A stretch of 64,000 bases of DNA from an uncultured Bacteroidia bacterium (GTDB lineage: Bacteria; Bacteroidota; Bacteroidia; Bacteroidales; UBA932): contig CACZZF010000001.1 of the NCBI GenBank assembly GCA_902785575.1, positions 1 through 64,000 on the forward strand. Direction: 5' to 3'. Below, piece by piece: positions 35,808 to 44,605 of this stretch. Each line of letters starts with the position of its first letter. Positions within the stretch are counted from its first letter, which is position 1. The notes beneath the pieces are model-generated. The model saw only the letters and a list, made by a program, of their open reading frames with translations, ran no database searches and was not told the DNA's origin. The position numbers and the translations under genes were made by a program.

Positions 35808-37151
35808 ATGAGAAAACTGACCATTCTGGCCCTCCTGTTTTCCATAGGGCTCACACTTTTTGCGGCGAATGATGTCCCGCCTGCTGACCAAATAATCACC
35901 CCTGAGACCTTCGGTTGTGTCGGTGACGGCGTAACAGACGACACGGAGGCTCTTCAGAAAGCTTTTGATTTCTGCCTCGCGAACAATCGTCAGCTGATTG
36001 CCCATAAAGGTAAGACATATGCCGTGTCAAAGACCATAATGGCGCACACCACCAATGATATACAGATTGATTTCGGAAGTGCTGTCATAAAGGCCATCAA
36101 ACCTATGGAGCATATTATCGATCTCGACAACTATGATATCCCTGACAGAATAGGCCACAGCAACGTGGTGAATAACCTGGTCCTGGATTGCGATTCAATG
36201 AGTGGAGGAGTCTATTGCCCCCGCGCCGCCAAAACCTCTTTCAATTTTCTGATGGTCCGCAACTGCAGCCTAAAGGCTTTCAGGGTCGTTAAAGGTTATG
36301 AGGTTTTTGTGACCAACTCCCATATTCATTGCACCACAGGACCTGAGAGCTACGGAATATACATGGACACCGGCGACTGTCATTTCGATAACATCGTGAT
36401 CATCAACGCCCACACTGCCATATTCCAGTTGACCAGCATCAATTTTTACGACAAGATACACTCCTGGTTGTCAAAGAATGTTGAGGGGAGCGTTTTCGTT
36501 CACCTGGTGGACGGTCTCGCCCATTTCGAGCAATCATATTGCGACACCGCTGAGAAAGGGTATGTCATCGATGGCCCATCAGTGTTGAGGCTCATCGGTT
36601 GCTATTACTATAACAACCCACGTTGCTACGACAGCCCCAACCCTCCGGTTATATTCCATTTCACAAAGCCCGAGTTGACAAAGCAGGCGACTATCTCTCT
36701 TGAGGGTACCAGCTTCAACACAGGAGGGCTGGATGTTAGGATCAGCAACGAGGAGAACCACCATATCCAGATATCCCATTGCTTCTTCAATCCCGGGATT
36801 AGTGGGAATGTGGGCAAATTCAGCCCGGTCGCGGCCCCTGGAGTGGAGTTCCGCCGCTCTTACGGGGTGATGGGTGACAACACCCGCTTCTCCACTCCCG
36901 CAAGCGAAGGCAACAAGCTTGTCATTGACGCTGACATCACATCGCCGGTGAAAGGCTCCGTCACAATAGCCACTATTCCTGCCGCCTTCGCTCCTTCCAC
37001 AGACCAGTACGGAATCTCAACGCTGATTGGCGCCAATGGTGAGACCACCGTTGTCCCCGTACAGGTCACTCCCTCCGGAAACGTCACGTTCCAATGTCCT
37101 CCCAAGGTCAAACCCGCGAGGATTGTCCTTGAGATGGAATATGTCCAATAG
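35808..37151 (+). CDS. Secreted right-handed beta-helix protein (Pectate_lyase_3 type)
   Basis: 447 residues with a Sec signal peptide (MRKLTILALLFSIGLTLFAA). The domain starts with the signature TFGCVGDGVTDDTEALQKAF typical of pectate-lyase-3 and GH28-like helices, followed by repeated short coils (NNLVLDCDSMSGGVYCPRA, FLMVRNCSLKAF, FDNIVIINAHTAIF). Polysaccharide cleavage is inferred from fold and company. It diverges from the GH31-GH78 gene and is followed by the GH20-type gene. Confidence 0.75.
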   Translation: MRKLTILALLFSIGLTLFAANDVPPADQIITPETFGCVGDGVTDDTEALQKAFDFCLANNRQLIAHKGKTYAVSKTIMAHTTNDIQIDFGSAVIKAIKPMEHIIDLDNYDIPDRIGHSNVVNNLVLDCDSMSGGVYCPRAAKTSFNFLMVRNCSLKAFRVVKGYEVFVTNSHIHCTTGPESYGIYMDTGDCHFDNIVIINAHTAIFQLTSINFYDKIHSWLSKNVEGSVFVHLVDGLAHFEQSYCDTAEKGYVIDGPSVLRLIGCYYYNNPRCYDSPNPPVIFHFTKPELTKQATISLEGTSFNTGGLDVRISNEENHHIQISHCFFNPGISGNVGKFSPVAAPGVEFRRSYGVMGDNTRFSTPASEGNKLVIDADITSPVKGSVTIATIPAAFAPSTDQYGISTLIGANGETTVVPVQVTPSGNVTFQCPPKVKPARIVLEMEYVQ

Positions 37152-37177
37152 TGTTTTCGTCCCAGATAGATAGTATT

Positions 37178-38272
37178 ATGAAAAGAGTATTTATTCTTAT
37201 CATCGCTATTGTCGTCGGCTTCAGCGCACCGGCCAAGACATTTGACGAGAAGCTTCCTGTACGCGGGTTAGCCGTAGCGTCTCCTACCCCGCAAGATATG
37301 GATTTGTTCGTCCGCTTCATCAAGGAAGAACTCGTACCCGCGAAAGTGAATCTTCTGATTCTCAGGGTAGATTGGGGATATGCTTACGAGTCACATCCGG
37401 AGCTTCGGGACGAGAATCCTCTTTCCCGTTCCGATGTTAACAGATTAGTCTCTGTCTGCCGGGAGAACGGTATCAGGCTCGTCCCTCACATCAACCTTCT
37501 GGGTCACCAATCGTGGGCAAAGAAGACCAACGCGCTTCTTAGAGAGTATCCGGAGTTTGACGAGACACCTTCCGTCAAGACCGAAGATTACGAAGGCTGG
37601 CCTAATCCGCAGGGGCTGTATTGCAAGAGTTACTGCCCTCTTCATCCGGAGGTGCATAAGATTGTCTTTGATGTCGTGGATGAGCTTTGTGACGCCTTCC
37701 AATCAGATGCCTTCCATGCCGGAATGGACGAGGTATTCTATATCGGAGAGAAGGAATGCCCCCGCTGCAATGGGCTGGACAAGTCCGAGCTTTATGCCGG
37801 TGAGGTTAGAACCATCCATGACCATCTTGCCCTATCCGGCCGTCAAATGATGATTTGGGGAGACCGTCTGCTGGACGGCCGCGCAACTGGTATAGGAGAG
37901 TGGGAAGCCAGCTATAACAACACATGGCGAGCCATCGACATGATACCGAAGGACATCCTCATTTGTGACTGGCATTATGGACGGGCGGATCTCACCGGAG
38001 TGTATTTCGCCATGAAAGGCCTCCCGGTGGTATCTTGCGGATATGAGAACCCTGTGACGGCGGTCCAACAAATCAAAGACATGATCCAGTTCCGCTCACA
38101 AACGACCAAGGTCACGGCAAGCAAACTCCAGGGTTATGTCCACACTATATGGTCCGGATCTGAGCAGTTCCTTAAAGCGTACTACGGGAAGGACGACAAC
38201 AAGCAAAAGAACAACGACGCGAAAGCGTTGAAAGCGGTTCTCGCTTGTTTTAAAGAGCTCTCAAAGGAGTAA
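37178..38272 (+). CDS. Secreted GH20-type glycosidase-like enzyme
   Basis: 364 residues from the ATG at 37178; an upstream GTG start adds nine residues before the signal peptide and is less likely. Sec signal MKRVFILIIAIVVGFSAPA. TIM-barrel with LVPHINLLGHQSW, the catalytic-looking Asp-Glu pair in FHAGMDEVFYIGE, and WGDRLLDG, as in GH20 hexosaminidases. No GH20b N-terminal domain is present. A neighbouring CPRC pair is a possible metal or disulfide site. Co-oriented with the beta-helix gene. Confidence 0.75.
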   Translation: MKRVFILIIAIVVGFSAPAKTFDEKLPVRGLAVASPTPQDMDLFVRFIKEELVPAKVNLLILRVDWGYAYESHPELRDENPLSRSDVNRLVSVCRENGIRLVPHINLLGHQSWAKKTNALLREYPEFDETPSVKTEDYEGWPNPQGLYCKSYCPLHPEVHKIVFDVVDELCDAFQSDAFHAGMDEVFYIGEKECPRCNGLDKSELYAGEVRTIHDHLALSGRQMMIWGDRLLDGRATGIGEWEASYNNTWRAIDMIPKDILICDWHYGRADLTGVYFAMKGLPVVSCGYENPVTAVQQIKDMIQFRSQTTKVTASKLQGYVHTIWSGSEQFLKAYYGKDDNKQKNNDAKALKAVLACFKELSKE

Positions 38273-38275
38273 ATT

Positions 38276-38329
38276 TTACGTAATTCATAAATATATTTTA
38301 CGATATTCGTAAAATTGGCATTATCTTTG
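38276..38329 (+). promoter_or_regulatory. Promoter with palindromic operators for the DUF2975-HTH operon
   Basis: TATCTTTG (38322-38329) is a -7 element 32 bp before the ATG. Just upstream lie TTACGTAA (38276-38283) and TTTTACG-ATATT-CGTAAAA (38296-38314), two palindromes sharing TTACG. The second covers the -33 region, so the HTH product of the operon probably binds here to repress its own gene. Confidence 0.55.
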
Positions 38330-38361
38330 TCTGTCGAAATGGTTATAAAACAGACAAAGAC

Positions 38362-38838
38362 ATGACGAATTCAACCCAACGGAGCATCAAAAGGCTCTCC
38401 ATCGCCATCCTGATTATTGGTGGTATTACACTTGCCTATCTTATCTGGGAGATGATAGCCCAGTTATGGGTAAGCAGCTATATTCATCCCTTAACCTGGA
38501 ATCCGGAAATGAAGGGGTGGCAAATATTCATACTGGCGGCGCGTTTTATCGGGATCACTTCTCTCTTCATTCTGTGCTGTGTTTTCTTGCACCGTACCAA
38601 CAAGGGGCTGAAAGACGGCGATATCTTCCCCAAATCAAACATCACACTCATTCGTTGGGCAGCCTTGGTCGCAGGACTTCTCGCCTTTGTCCATTCCAAT
38701 TATGAGGCTGTGGTAAAAGGTGAATCCGAGTTGATGCTTGAATCCAACACCATTCTGATTCCTCTCATTGTCCTTCTTTTCGCTGGACTCTACAAAATGG
38801 CCTATCTGGCGGAACAAGACAGCAAGCTCGCGATATGA
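38362..38838 (+). CDS. DUF2975 membrane protein
   Basis: 158 residues, four membrane helices (IAILIIGGITLAYLIWEMI, IFILAARFIGITSLFILCCV, LIRWAALVAGLLAF, ILIPLIVLLFAGLYKMAYL). The FLHRTNKGLKDGDIFPKSN loop is typical of DUF2975 proteins, which pair with a YozG-like HTH, as here. Role unknown; sensing at the membrane has been proposed for similar pairs. Confidence 0.85.
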   Translation: MTNSTQRSIKRLSIAILIIGGITLAYLIWEMIAQLWVSSYIHPLTWNPEMKGWQIFILAARFIGITSLFILCCVFLHRTNKGLKDGDIFPKSNITLIRWAALVAGLLAFVHSNYEAVVKGESELMLESNTILIPLIVLLFAGLYKMAYLAEQDSKLAI

Positions 38839-39077
38839 TCACCGTTAACCTCGACAAAATGCTCTGGGAGAGACACATGAAGCTCTCGGAACTATCTGAG
38901 AAGATAGGCATCTCCATGACCAACCTTTCCTTGCTCAAAACAGGGAAAGGCCGCGCCATCCGATTCACTACTCTCAATAAAATATGCAAAGTTCTGGACT
39001 GCCTCCCAGGAGACATCCTGGACTATAAGCCGGATCCGGAAGGCGTTGAATTAGAGGATGATATCTATGCGGACTAA
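38835..39077 (+). CDS. HTH (XRE/YozG-like) regulator
   Basis: 80 residues. Compact Cro/CI-type helix-turn-helix: LSELSEKIGISMTNLSLLKT then FTTLNKICKVLDCLPGDIL. Its ATG overlaps the stop of the DUF2975 gene (ATGA, 4 nt). It very likely controls the operon through the palindromes at 38276-38314. Confidence 0.9.
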   Translation: MITVNLDKMLWERHMKLSELSEKIGISMTNLSLLKTGKGRAIRFTTLNKICKVLDCLPGDILDYKPDPEGVELEDDIYAD

Positions 39078-39939
39078 ATTAGCTTTTGTCATCCTATTAT
39101 TGCCCGCGTTGTTATCGGCGCAGGAGCGTTTCACCATAAAAGGGCGCGTCATCAATGAACAAGGGGAAGCCGTCGAATACGTTCAGATAGGTATCCCCAA
39201 GCGCGAAATAGGGACTATATCCACGGCAGATGGCTTGTTTGAGATAGAGGTTCCGCGCGACACGCTGGAGTTCTTCCATGTCTCCTATCAACCGGCATCT
39301 TATTCTGTCACAGGCGCTTCCGATGATGTTACCATAGTCCTTCGCGAACAGGAATTACAGCCTGCCGTATTCATTGGCGGAAACACTAAAGAAAAGTATC
39401 TTGTCCGCCCCGGTTCAAACCTGCTTAAGAATATCGGGGTCGTCAGTTTCGCCTTTCGAAGTGAGAATCCGTTAGGACGGGAACTTGGATCCGTCGCGAA
39501 CGCGAAGAAACCGTTCCTGGTGAAAGATATCCTGCTATCCGTCCATAGCAACCATATTCCGGGCTGCGTCGCATCGGTCAACATCTACCACATTGAGGGC
39601 GATAAAGAGAATTTTGTCAACGTGCTCCATAAACCCATATACTTTGACGTCGCTGTTTCCAACGATCCGCGGAGTTTTGATATACAACCGGAAGAGACCA
39701 TTCTGCTGGATCCCGGGCGCTACTTCATCTCCTTCCAGATTGTCGGATACGATGAACAGGCATTCCAGGATTATCTTGCCAAGCCGGAAGAAGAGCGGAA
39801 ATACTGGGAAATGACCATGGATTTCAGAATCTACTTGAAGAGCAGCTACCTCCGGGAAGTTGCCCTTGGAAAAATGAACCATCTCCCCATCAACATCGGC
39901 ATCGCCGTCAAAGGGTTGGAATTTGAAGACGCTCGATAA
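39067..39939 (+). CDS. Secreted carboxypeptidase-regulatory-like (CarboxypepD_reg) protein
   Basis: 290 residues from MRTKLAFVILLLPALLSAQ (signal peptide). An alternative ATG lies 9 nt earlier. Residues about 22-95 are a CarboxypepD_reg-like beta domain (KGRVINEQGEAVEYVQIGIP, GTISTADGLFEIEVP, VSYQPASY), as seen at the start of SusC-type receptors, but no TonB barrel follows. The C-terminal 190 residues are beta-rich and unassigned. It overlaps the HTH gene end by 11 nt. Confidence 0.75.
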   Translation: MRTKLAFVILLLPALLSAQERFTIKGRVINEQGEAVEYVQIGIPKREIGTISTADGLFEIEVPRDTLEFFHVSYQPASYSVTGASDDVTIVLREQELQPAVFIGGNTKEKYLVRPGSNLLKNIGVVSFAFRSENPLGRELGSVANAKKPFLVKDILLSVHSNHIPGCVASVNIYHIEGDKENFVNVLHKPIYFDVAVSNDPRSFDIQPEETILLDPGRYFISFQIVGYDEQAFQDYLAKPEEERKYWEMTMDFRIYLKSSYLREVALGKMNHLPINIGIAVKGLEFEDAR

Positions 39940-39954
39940 CTGTATTTCGCAGGG

Positions 39955-40734
39955 TCACAACTTCTTTGAAAGCATATAACCGATCGCGGCGACAGCAATG
40001 GCTTCAGATGTGACGATGAGTTCGAGCGGAACCATTCCGGCAGACTTTTGAAGCAGTACCGCTCCAGCATCGACAATAGCATGGAGAGCGATGGCAGCGG
40101 GGAACAGCCACAACCATTTGCCACCTTTGCGGACGGCCACCCAAACCATCATGGAAAGGCCCAAGTGAAGCACAAGGGCGGAGAAACGCTCCCAAATACC
40201 GATAATCAGGGTCCCGACACCGATCGTCTGCAACTGATCCAATTGTGACCGCAACTGTTCGACGGCCTCGTCCGGAACCTTGGAGAAGATGACATCCGTC
40301 TGCCCGGAGTTGATCAAAGCCGAAATCACCAGGTTGTTAATCATGGTTATGCCGAAGATAATAAGCATTTCCACACCTCCATGCCCTATACCGTAAGCTA
40401 CGCCAGGAAGCGGTGCGGATGGTTCCTTTTTCATCAGGAACTTCATGGAGAGGAAACGGCCGGTTTCCTCAAAGACACCGGCAGCCAGACCGCCATATAT
40501 GGCATACCGGAGCGTATTGTCCAGAATGGATGCCCCATGCGGCCCCTTCAGGACCAGTTGATGCATGATGCTTTCCAAAACCAGGGCAAAAAGGATGAAT
40601 GTCCCGGCACCGATAAGAATGGTGGATAATCTGGCATGATGCTTACGTACCAGATATACAGACAAGCAGACGGGAACGGCAATGCCCAAAACAGCATTGA
40701 CAGCCATCATTATGAGCGAACTCACAGGAACCAT
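39955..40734 (-). CDS. YhfC-family intramembrane metalloprotease
   Basis: 259 residues with about seven membrane helices. Family signatures are clear: YGGLAAGVFEETGRFLSMKFLM and YGIGHGGVEMLIIFG, with the Glu-Glu and His-x-x-x-Glu residues that could bind zinc, and WERFSALVLHLGLSMMVW plus IALHAIVDAG. Substrates unknown. Converges with the CarboxypepD_reg-like gene and follows the GH89 gene by 11 nt. Confidence 0.85.
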   Translation of the reverse strand: MVPVSSLIMMAVNAVLGIAVPVCLSVYLVRKHHARLSTILIGAGTFILFALVLESIMHQLVLKGPHGASILDNTLRYAIYGGLAAGVFEETGRFLSMKFLMKKEPSAPLPGVAYGIGHGGVEMLIIFGITMINNLVISALINSGQTDVIFSKVPDEAVEQLRSQLDQLQTIGVGTLIIGIWERFSALVLHLGLSMMVWVAVRKGGKWLWLFPAAIALHAIVDAGAVLLQKSAGMVPLELIVTSEAIAVAAIGYMLSKKL

Positions 40735-40745
40735 ATGAATATCAA

Positions 40746-42911
40746 TTAATTGGCACCAAGATCACTAGATTCTGTTTCCGATATTCCAGTCCAGCGGCAC
40801 TCGAAGTCCCAGATAGCTTCATCTAAGGCCATGCCTCGCAGGCAGGCTTCCTGCTCCGGGGAGCGTTTCCTTGGGGATTGCATATTCACGAAGGGTTCTC
40901 CGGCATCGAAGGCGTCCAGCACCGCGCTAAAGAACATCTCCCAACGTGGCTTGTAAAATGTCTCCACAAGGCCGTCCCAGTCCCGGTTGGCATAGTCTGA
41001 AAGGTAATAGGAGTCTCCCCAGACCGTAATGATGGTGCGGGCGTTCCGTTCGAAATAATCTTTTTCCTGAGGTGTCCTACCCCAAGCGCGGGCAGCCGAA
41101 ATCCATTTTTCCAAGGAGAACTCCGGCCGGGTTTTGAGCACGGCCACCAATGAGTCGCAGATGGAGAGAAAATGATCCCTGGCTGCTGTCATTCCCTCCC
41201 TGTCGCCGGTATAATAGGCGGTGGTGAAGCGGTCGCGCACGGGCTGGGCCCTGTCCACCAGAACCTGCCGGCGGGCGTTTGCCAGATCGAAGCGGAAAGC
41301 ATCTGAATCCCCGTCCACCGTCTCCAGCATAGCCAGGGCGTCTTCCAGGTCGACCGGATTATAGGCCCGTTTAATTTCCGTCGTCCAGTTCCAGATGCCC
41401 TCCAGGTTGGGATGGGCACAGACAATGTCCGAAGAGGAGGTGCTGGTGTGGGTGATGCTCACCTGGTCCACGATTTTATGCCAGTAGGCCCGATATGTGG
41501 AATCCTGCCGGCCCAAGCGGCGATCGGCGATGTTGTCGATATAGTCTTCAACAGGCCGACGGTCGCTCCACGCCTGATCCAGCAAAGCCTGGTATATGGG
41601 TTCGTTCACGCCGAAGCCCTCCAGTGTGGAACCGATGCCCACGAACCCCGGTCCTCCTTCGGTCCTGGTGGCGGCAATACGTTCCGCATTCAGGTGATAG
41701 TCGCCCTCGATGCATGTCATGCCGCCGAAGTTGCCCAGATAGCACCAGATGAAATTGTGCCCGTAGAACCGCTCCGTCCTGCGCCAGATCTCCAAGTAGT
41801 CGCTTTCGTAGTCCAACAGGATGAGCCGGCCCAGGGGCACGGCACCCAGATAGGCCTTGATGCGCTCCGGTGTCCAGCTTTTGCTAAGAAACAGCCAGCC
41901 CATCTGCAGCCAAACGGCATCAGGGTCTACCGCGGTAAGGGATTCATAAATACCCTTGGACAGAATGGCCAGCGTGTCGGGCTCCCACGAAGGAGGCGCC
42001 ACCTCGTTGAAAGAGTCAAGACCGTAGATGTGCGAAGTGCCGTACATACGGGTCTGCTCCTCCAGAAAATCTTTCTGGATACGACTGAACATGGGGTCCG
42101 TAGGATTGAGGAAGGTACAACGGCGATCATGGGCGAAATTCCCCCAGCGGGCCACCTGGGAGGTGTCCAGGTGTTGATCTACCACACCGGCGAGCTCACG
42201 GGGAATATGGCCGGAAAAGGCCGGTAGCACGGGCTTCATGTTCAACTCGCGTTCCCTTTTCAAAATACGTTTTTGCAGTTCTGCCTGGCCATCGATCCAA
42301 CTCTGGGGAAGCGGTCCCTGCCAGCGGTCCACGTTGCACATCCGCTGCCAGGGCAGATGAGCAGGTCCTGTGAAGAAAGCTCGAATCTGTTCGTCAGTGA
42401 GGCCGTATTTGCGCCAGACTTTCTGCCAAACGGCTTCCTCGCCCGTGATAGCCAGAGGCATGTTCACTCCGTTCAGGGCCATCCAGTCAATGAAGCGCTC
42501 CCACTCTTCCCACTGCCACCAGGGCATGGTATAGCCCAGCGTGCAGTAATTCAAGAAAAAGCGTATCGGCATCTCCGCCTTGCCAGTCACCGGTTCCGGC
42601 ACGGAAGGCAGTACGGGAGGCAGCTCCACCGGATTGTAGTGGTACCAGCTCACATCAGCGAGGCAATACTCCTGAATATAGCGGTTCAGGCCCACGGCCA
42701 TGGAATTGGCGTTATTCCCCCGAATGAGGACTTTGTTCCCTTTCTGGCGTAGCTCGTAACAGTCTTCAGGGGCCGATATCCGCTCGAAAGCAATCCCACT
42801 GGCCTGCGGCCCCATCACTCGGCGAGCCAGCGCCAAAGCCGCTTTTTCATCGTCGCTCCTACAGGCGGAAAGCAACAGCAAAAACAGGACAAACAGAAAT
42901 ATCTTTTTCAT
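40746..42911 (-). CDS. Alpha-N-acetylglucosaminidase (GH89) lipoprotein
   Basis: 721 residues from MKKIFLFVLFLLLLSAC (ATG 42909-42911, Cys at 17). The whole chain follows NAGLU/GH89: N-terminal alpha/beta domain, the catalytic barrel with WWQWEEWERFIDWMALNGVNMPLAI, FNEVAPPSWEPD and EGFGVNEPIYQALLDQAW (the two catalytic Glu regions), and the all-helical C-terminal domain. It removes terminal alpha-GlcNAc from host glycans such as mucin. Confidence 0.95.
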   Translation of the reverse strand: MKKIFLFVLFLLLLSACRSDDEKAALALARRVMGPQASGIAFERISAPEDCYELRQKGNKVLIRGNNANSMAVGLNRYIQEYCLADVSWYHYNPVELPPVLPSVPEPVTGKAEMPIRFFLNYCTLGYTMPWWQWEEWERFIDWMALNGVNMPLAITGEEAVWQKVWRKYGLTDEQIRAFFTGPAHLPWQRMCNVDRWQGPLPQSWIDGQAELQKRILKRERELNMKPVLPAFSGHIPRELAGVVDQHLDTSQVARWGNFAHDRRCTFLNPTDPMFSRIQKDFLEEQTRMYGTSHIYGLDSFNEVAPPSWEPDTLAILSKGIYESLTAVDPDAVWLQMGWLFLSKSWTPERIKAYLGAVPLGRLILLDYESDYLEIWRRTERFYGHNFIWCYLGNFGGMTCIEGDYHLNAERIAATRTEGGPGFVGIGSTLEGFGVNEPIYQALLDQAWSDRRPVEDYIDNIADRRLGRQDSTYRAYWHKIVDQVSITHTSTSSSDIVCAHPNLEGIWNWTTEIKRAYNPVDLEDALAMLETVDGDSDAFRFDLANARRQVLVDRAQPVRDRFTTAYYTGDREGMTAARDHFLSICDSLVAVLKTRPEFSLEKWISAARAWGRTPQEKDYFERNARTIITVWGDSYYLSDYANRDWDGLVETFYKPRWEMFFSAVLDAFDAGEPFVNMQSPRKRSPEQEACLRGMALDEAIWDFECRWTGISETESSDLGAN

Positions 42912-42965
42912 ATCCAAAGATACTGTTTTGCTATCGATTTCCAAAGCCGATTCGCCACGAAAGCG

Positions 42966-43493
42966 TTATAAGTCCAATCCTTTCAGCCACTTCTCCACTT
43001 TCGCTCGGCCGGTACGGACTTCGTGTCCATAGATGGCGAAACCCGGCTTGACATCGGCCTTCGGGAAGGCCTTCTTCACATCTTGGACGGTTGAACCGAG
43101 TCCGCTGCCTTCATGGGTTGTGAAAGGAATGACGGTTTTCCCGTCCAGATTGATGTCACGGAAAAGGGTGAACATCACCTGCGGATAGGTACCCCACCAG
43201 ATGGGACCACCGATGTATATGGTATCGTACTTGGAAAGATCCGGTGCCTGGCCCTCGTAAGGCGGCAATTCGCCCTTATTGGCCTCTTCTTTCGCCAGGT
43301 TGATAAGCGGCGTATAGGCCATCCCATCGTATTTGTGGATGACGATTTCGTATTGATCAGCGCCGGTGATTTCAGAAATATAGTCAGCTACGATTTTGGT
43401 GTTGCCTACCTCGATATTTCCCACACTGTAGTTGTCTCCCGCATGGGAAAAGAAGATGACGATGGATTGTAAAAGCATAATAGTCAGTTTCAT
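42966..43493 (-). CDS. Flavodoxin-family protein
   Basis: 175 residues. FMN-binding pattern: IVIFFSHAGDNYSVGNIEVGN (phosphate loop region), YIGGPIWWGTYP and THEGSGLGSTVQDV. Matches the flavodoxin_4 group of small flavoproteins. An internal ATG at 43475 is a possible start. Its 17-nt gap to the aldo/keto reductase suggests one operon for a redox function. Confidence 0.88.
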   Translation of the reverse strand: MKLTIMLLQSIVIFFSHAGDNYSVGNIEVGNTKIVADYISEITGADQYEIVIHKYDGMAYTPLINLAKEEANKGELPPYEGQAPDLSKYDTIYIGGPIWWGTYPQVMFTLFRDINLDGKTVIPFTTHEGSGLGSTVQDVKKAFPKADVKPGFAIYGHEVRTGRAKVEKWLKGLDL

Positions 43494-43510
43494 ATTGCGA
43501 ATATAATCAA

Positions 43511-44473
43511 TTAATCCCAGAGCTCATAACCGCCCATCCAGGCCTTGATCTGCTCGTAGCTCATATTGAAGTAGCGCTTCTCCTTGTTAAGGGCGGCAAT
43601 CTGATTCATTTCTTCGCCGGAAAGCGCGAAACCGAAGGATTCGATGTTTTCCTGGATATGTGCCGGATTGGAAGAGCCGGGAACCACGCAGAAGCCTTTC
43701 TGAAGATGCCAGCGGATGATGACTTGAGCCGCGGATTTCCCATGCGCTTTGGCGATGGCATTAATCACGGGGTCACGGAGGATCTCGCCGTGGCTGTCGC
43801 GGCCACCGAGAGGGAACCAGCTCTCAATCTGGATATTGTACTTGGCTGCCATCTCCTGCCAATGCTCACGTTGGGCATACGGATGGCACTCGATCTGGAA
43901 CATCTGGGGCTTGACTTTAGCGGGGACCACAATGGACTCGAAAAGTTCGTCATTGAAATCGAAGTCGCTGATGCCGATGGCGCGGACTTTACCCATCTCA
44001 AGGGCTTTCTCCAGTTCCTTCCAAGCACCGTTATAGTCGCCCAGCGGTTGGTGAAGGTACACGAGATCCAGGTATTCAAGTCCCAGGCGGGCAAGCATCT
44101 TATCCAACTGGGGAAGGGTCTTCCCTTCGCCGTACTCGTTGGGCCATAGTTTGGAGGTGATCCATATCTCCTCTCGGGGAATTCCGCTGTCCTTCACGGC
44201 CTGACCAACGCTGCGCTCGTTCTGGTAAGCGTGGGCCGTGTCAATGTGCCGGTAACCGGCTTTGAGAGCGGCGAGGACGCTGTTATAGGTGGTCTCGCCC
44301 GCAGGGATGGAATAGACGCCGAGACCGAACTGAGGGATGACGACGCCGTTGTTGAGGGTAATTGTTGTCTGGTTCATGGGGAGGGTTGTGTTTTGATTGA
44401 TTTCAGGAGTTTTTGTATTCCGCGCTGAGCAGCTGGTTGTCAGTATGAGTGCAAGGGCAAGGAGGGTTTTCAT
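43511..44473 (-). CDS. Aldo/keto reductase with lipoprotein signal
   Basis: 320 residues. The N-terminus MKTLLALALILTTSC looks like a lipoprotein signal (Cys at 15), unusual for this mostly cytoplasmic family. The AKR tetrad is visible: Asp and Tyr in DTAHAYQNE, Lys in ITSKLWPNE, His in LVYLHQPLGDY. NADPH site near VVPGSSNPAHIQEN. A second ATG at residue 33 (MNQTTITLNNG, where cytoplasmic AKRs start) leaves a cytoplasmic form possible. Divergent AraC gene nearby. Confidence 0.9.
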   Translation of the reverse strand: MKTLLALALILTTSCSARNTKTPEINQNTTLPMNQTTITLNNGVVIPQFGLGVYSIPAGETTYNSVLAALKAGYRHIDTAHAYQNERSVGQAVKDSGIPREEIWITSKLWPNEYGEGKTLPQLDKMLARLGLEYLDLVYLHQPLGDYNGAWKELEKALEMGKVRAIGISDFDFNDELFESIVVPAKVKPQMFQIECHPYAQREHWQEMAAKYNIQIESWFPLGGRDSHGEILRDPVINAIAKAHGKSAAQVIIRWHLQKGFCVVPGSSNPAHIQENIESFGFALSGEEMNQIAALNKEKRYFNMSYEQIKAWMGGYELWD

Positions 44474-44578
44474 AATAACCGTTGTTTTTCTGACGCGAAG
44501 GTAAGGGGCTTTCCCCAGTACATTGTTACCCTGAATACTGAATGATTTACCTATTTTTCCGTTTTGCTGAAAAATGCT

Positions 44579-44586
44579 TATATTTG
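44579..44586 (+). promoter_or_regulatory. -7 element (TATATTTG) for the AraC-family gene
   Basis: TATATTTG lies 19 bp before the ATG at 44606. No TTTG at the standard distance; the upstream stretch is T-rich. Confidence 0.5.
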
Positions 44587-44605
44587 TTCTGCAAAGCGGC
44601 TATGA

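Noticed and set aside
41412..42227. 271-codon plus-strand frame opposite the GH89 gene
   Set aside because: Antisense shadow; the GH89 enzyme is full length with both catalytic regions.
31927..42911. Classical polysaccharide utilisation locus
   Set aside because: No SusC/SusD pair, no hybrid two-component sensor and no ECF sigma/anti-sigma pair is present.
42915..42922. TATCTTTG on the minus strand upstream of the GH89 gene
   Set aside because: It would start transcription at or inside the start codon, so it is unlikely to be the working promoter unless the mRNA is leaderless.
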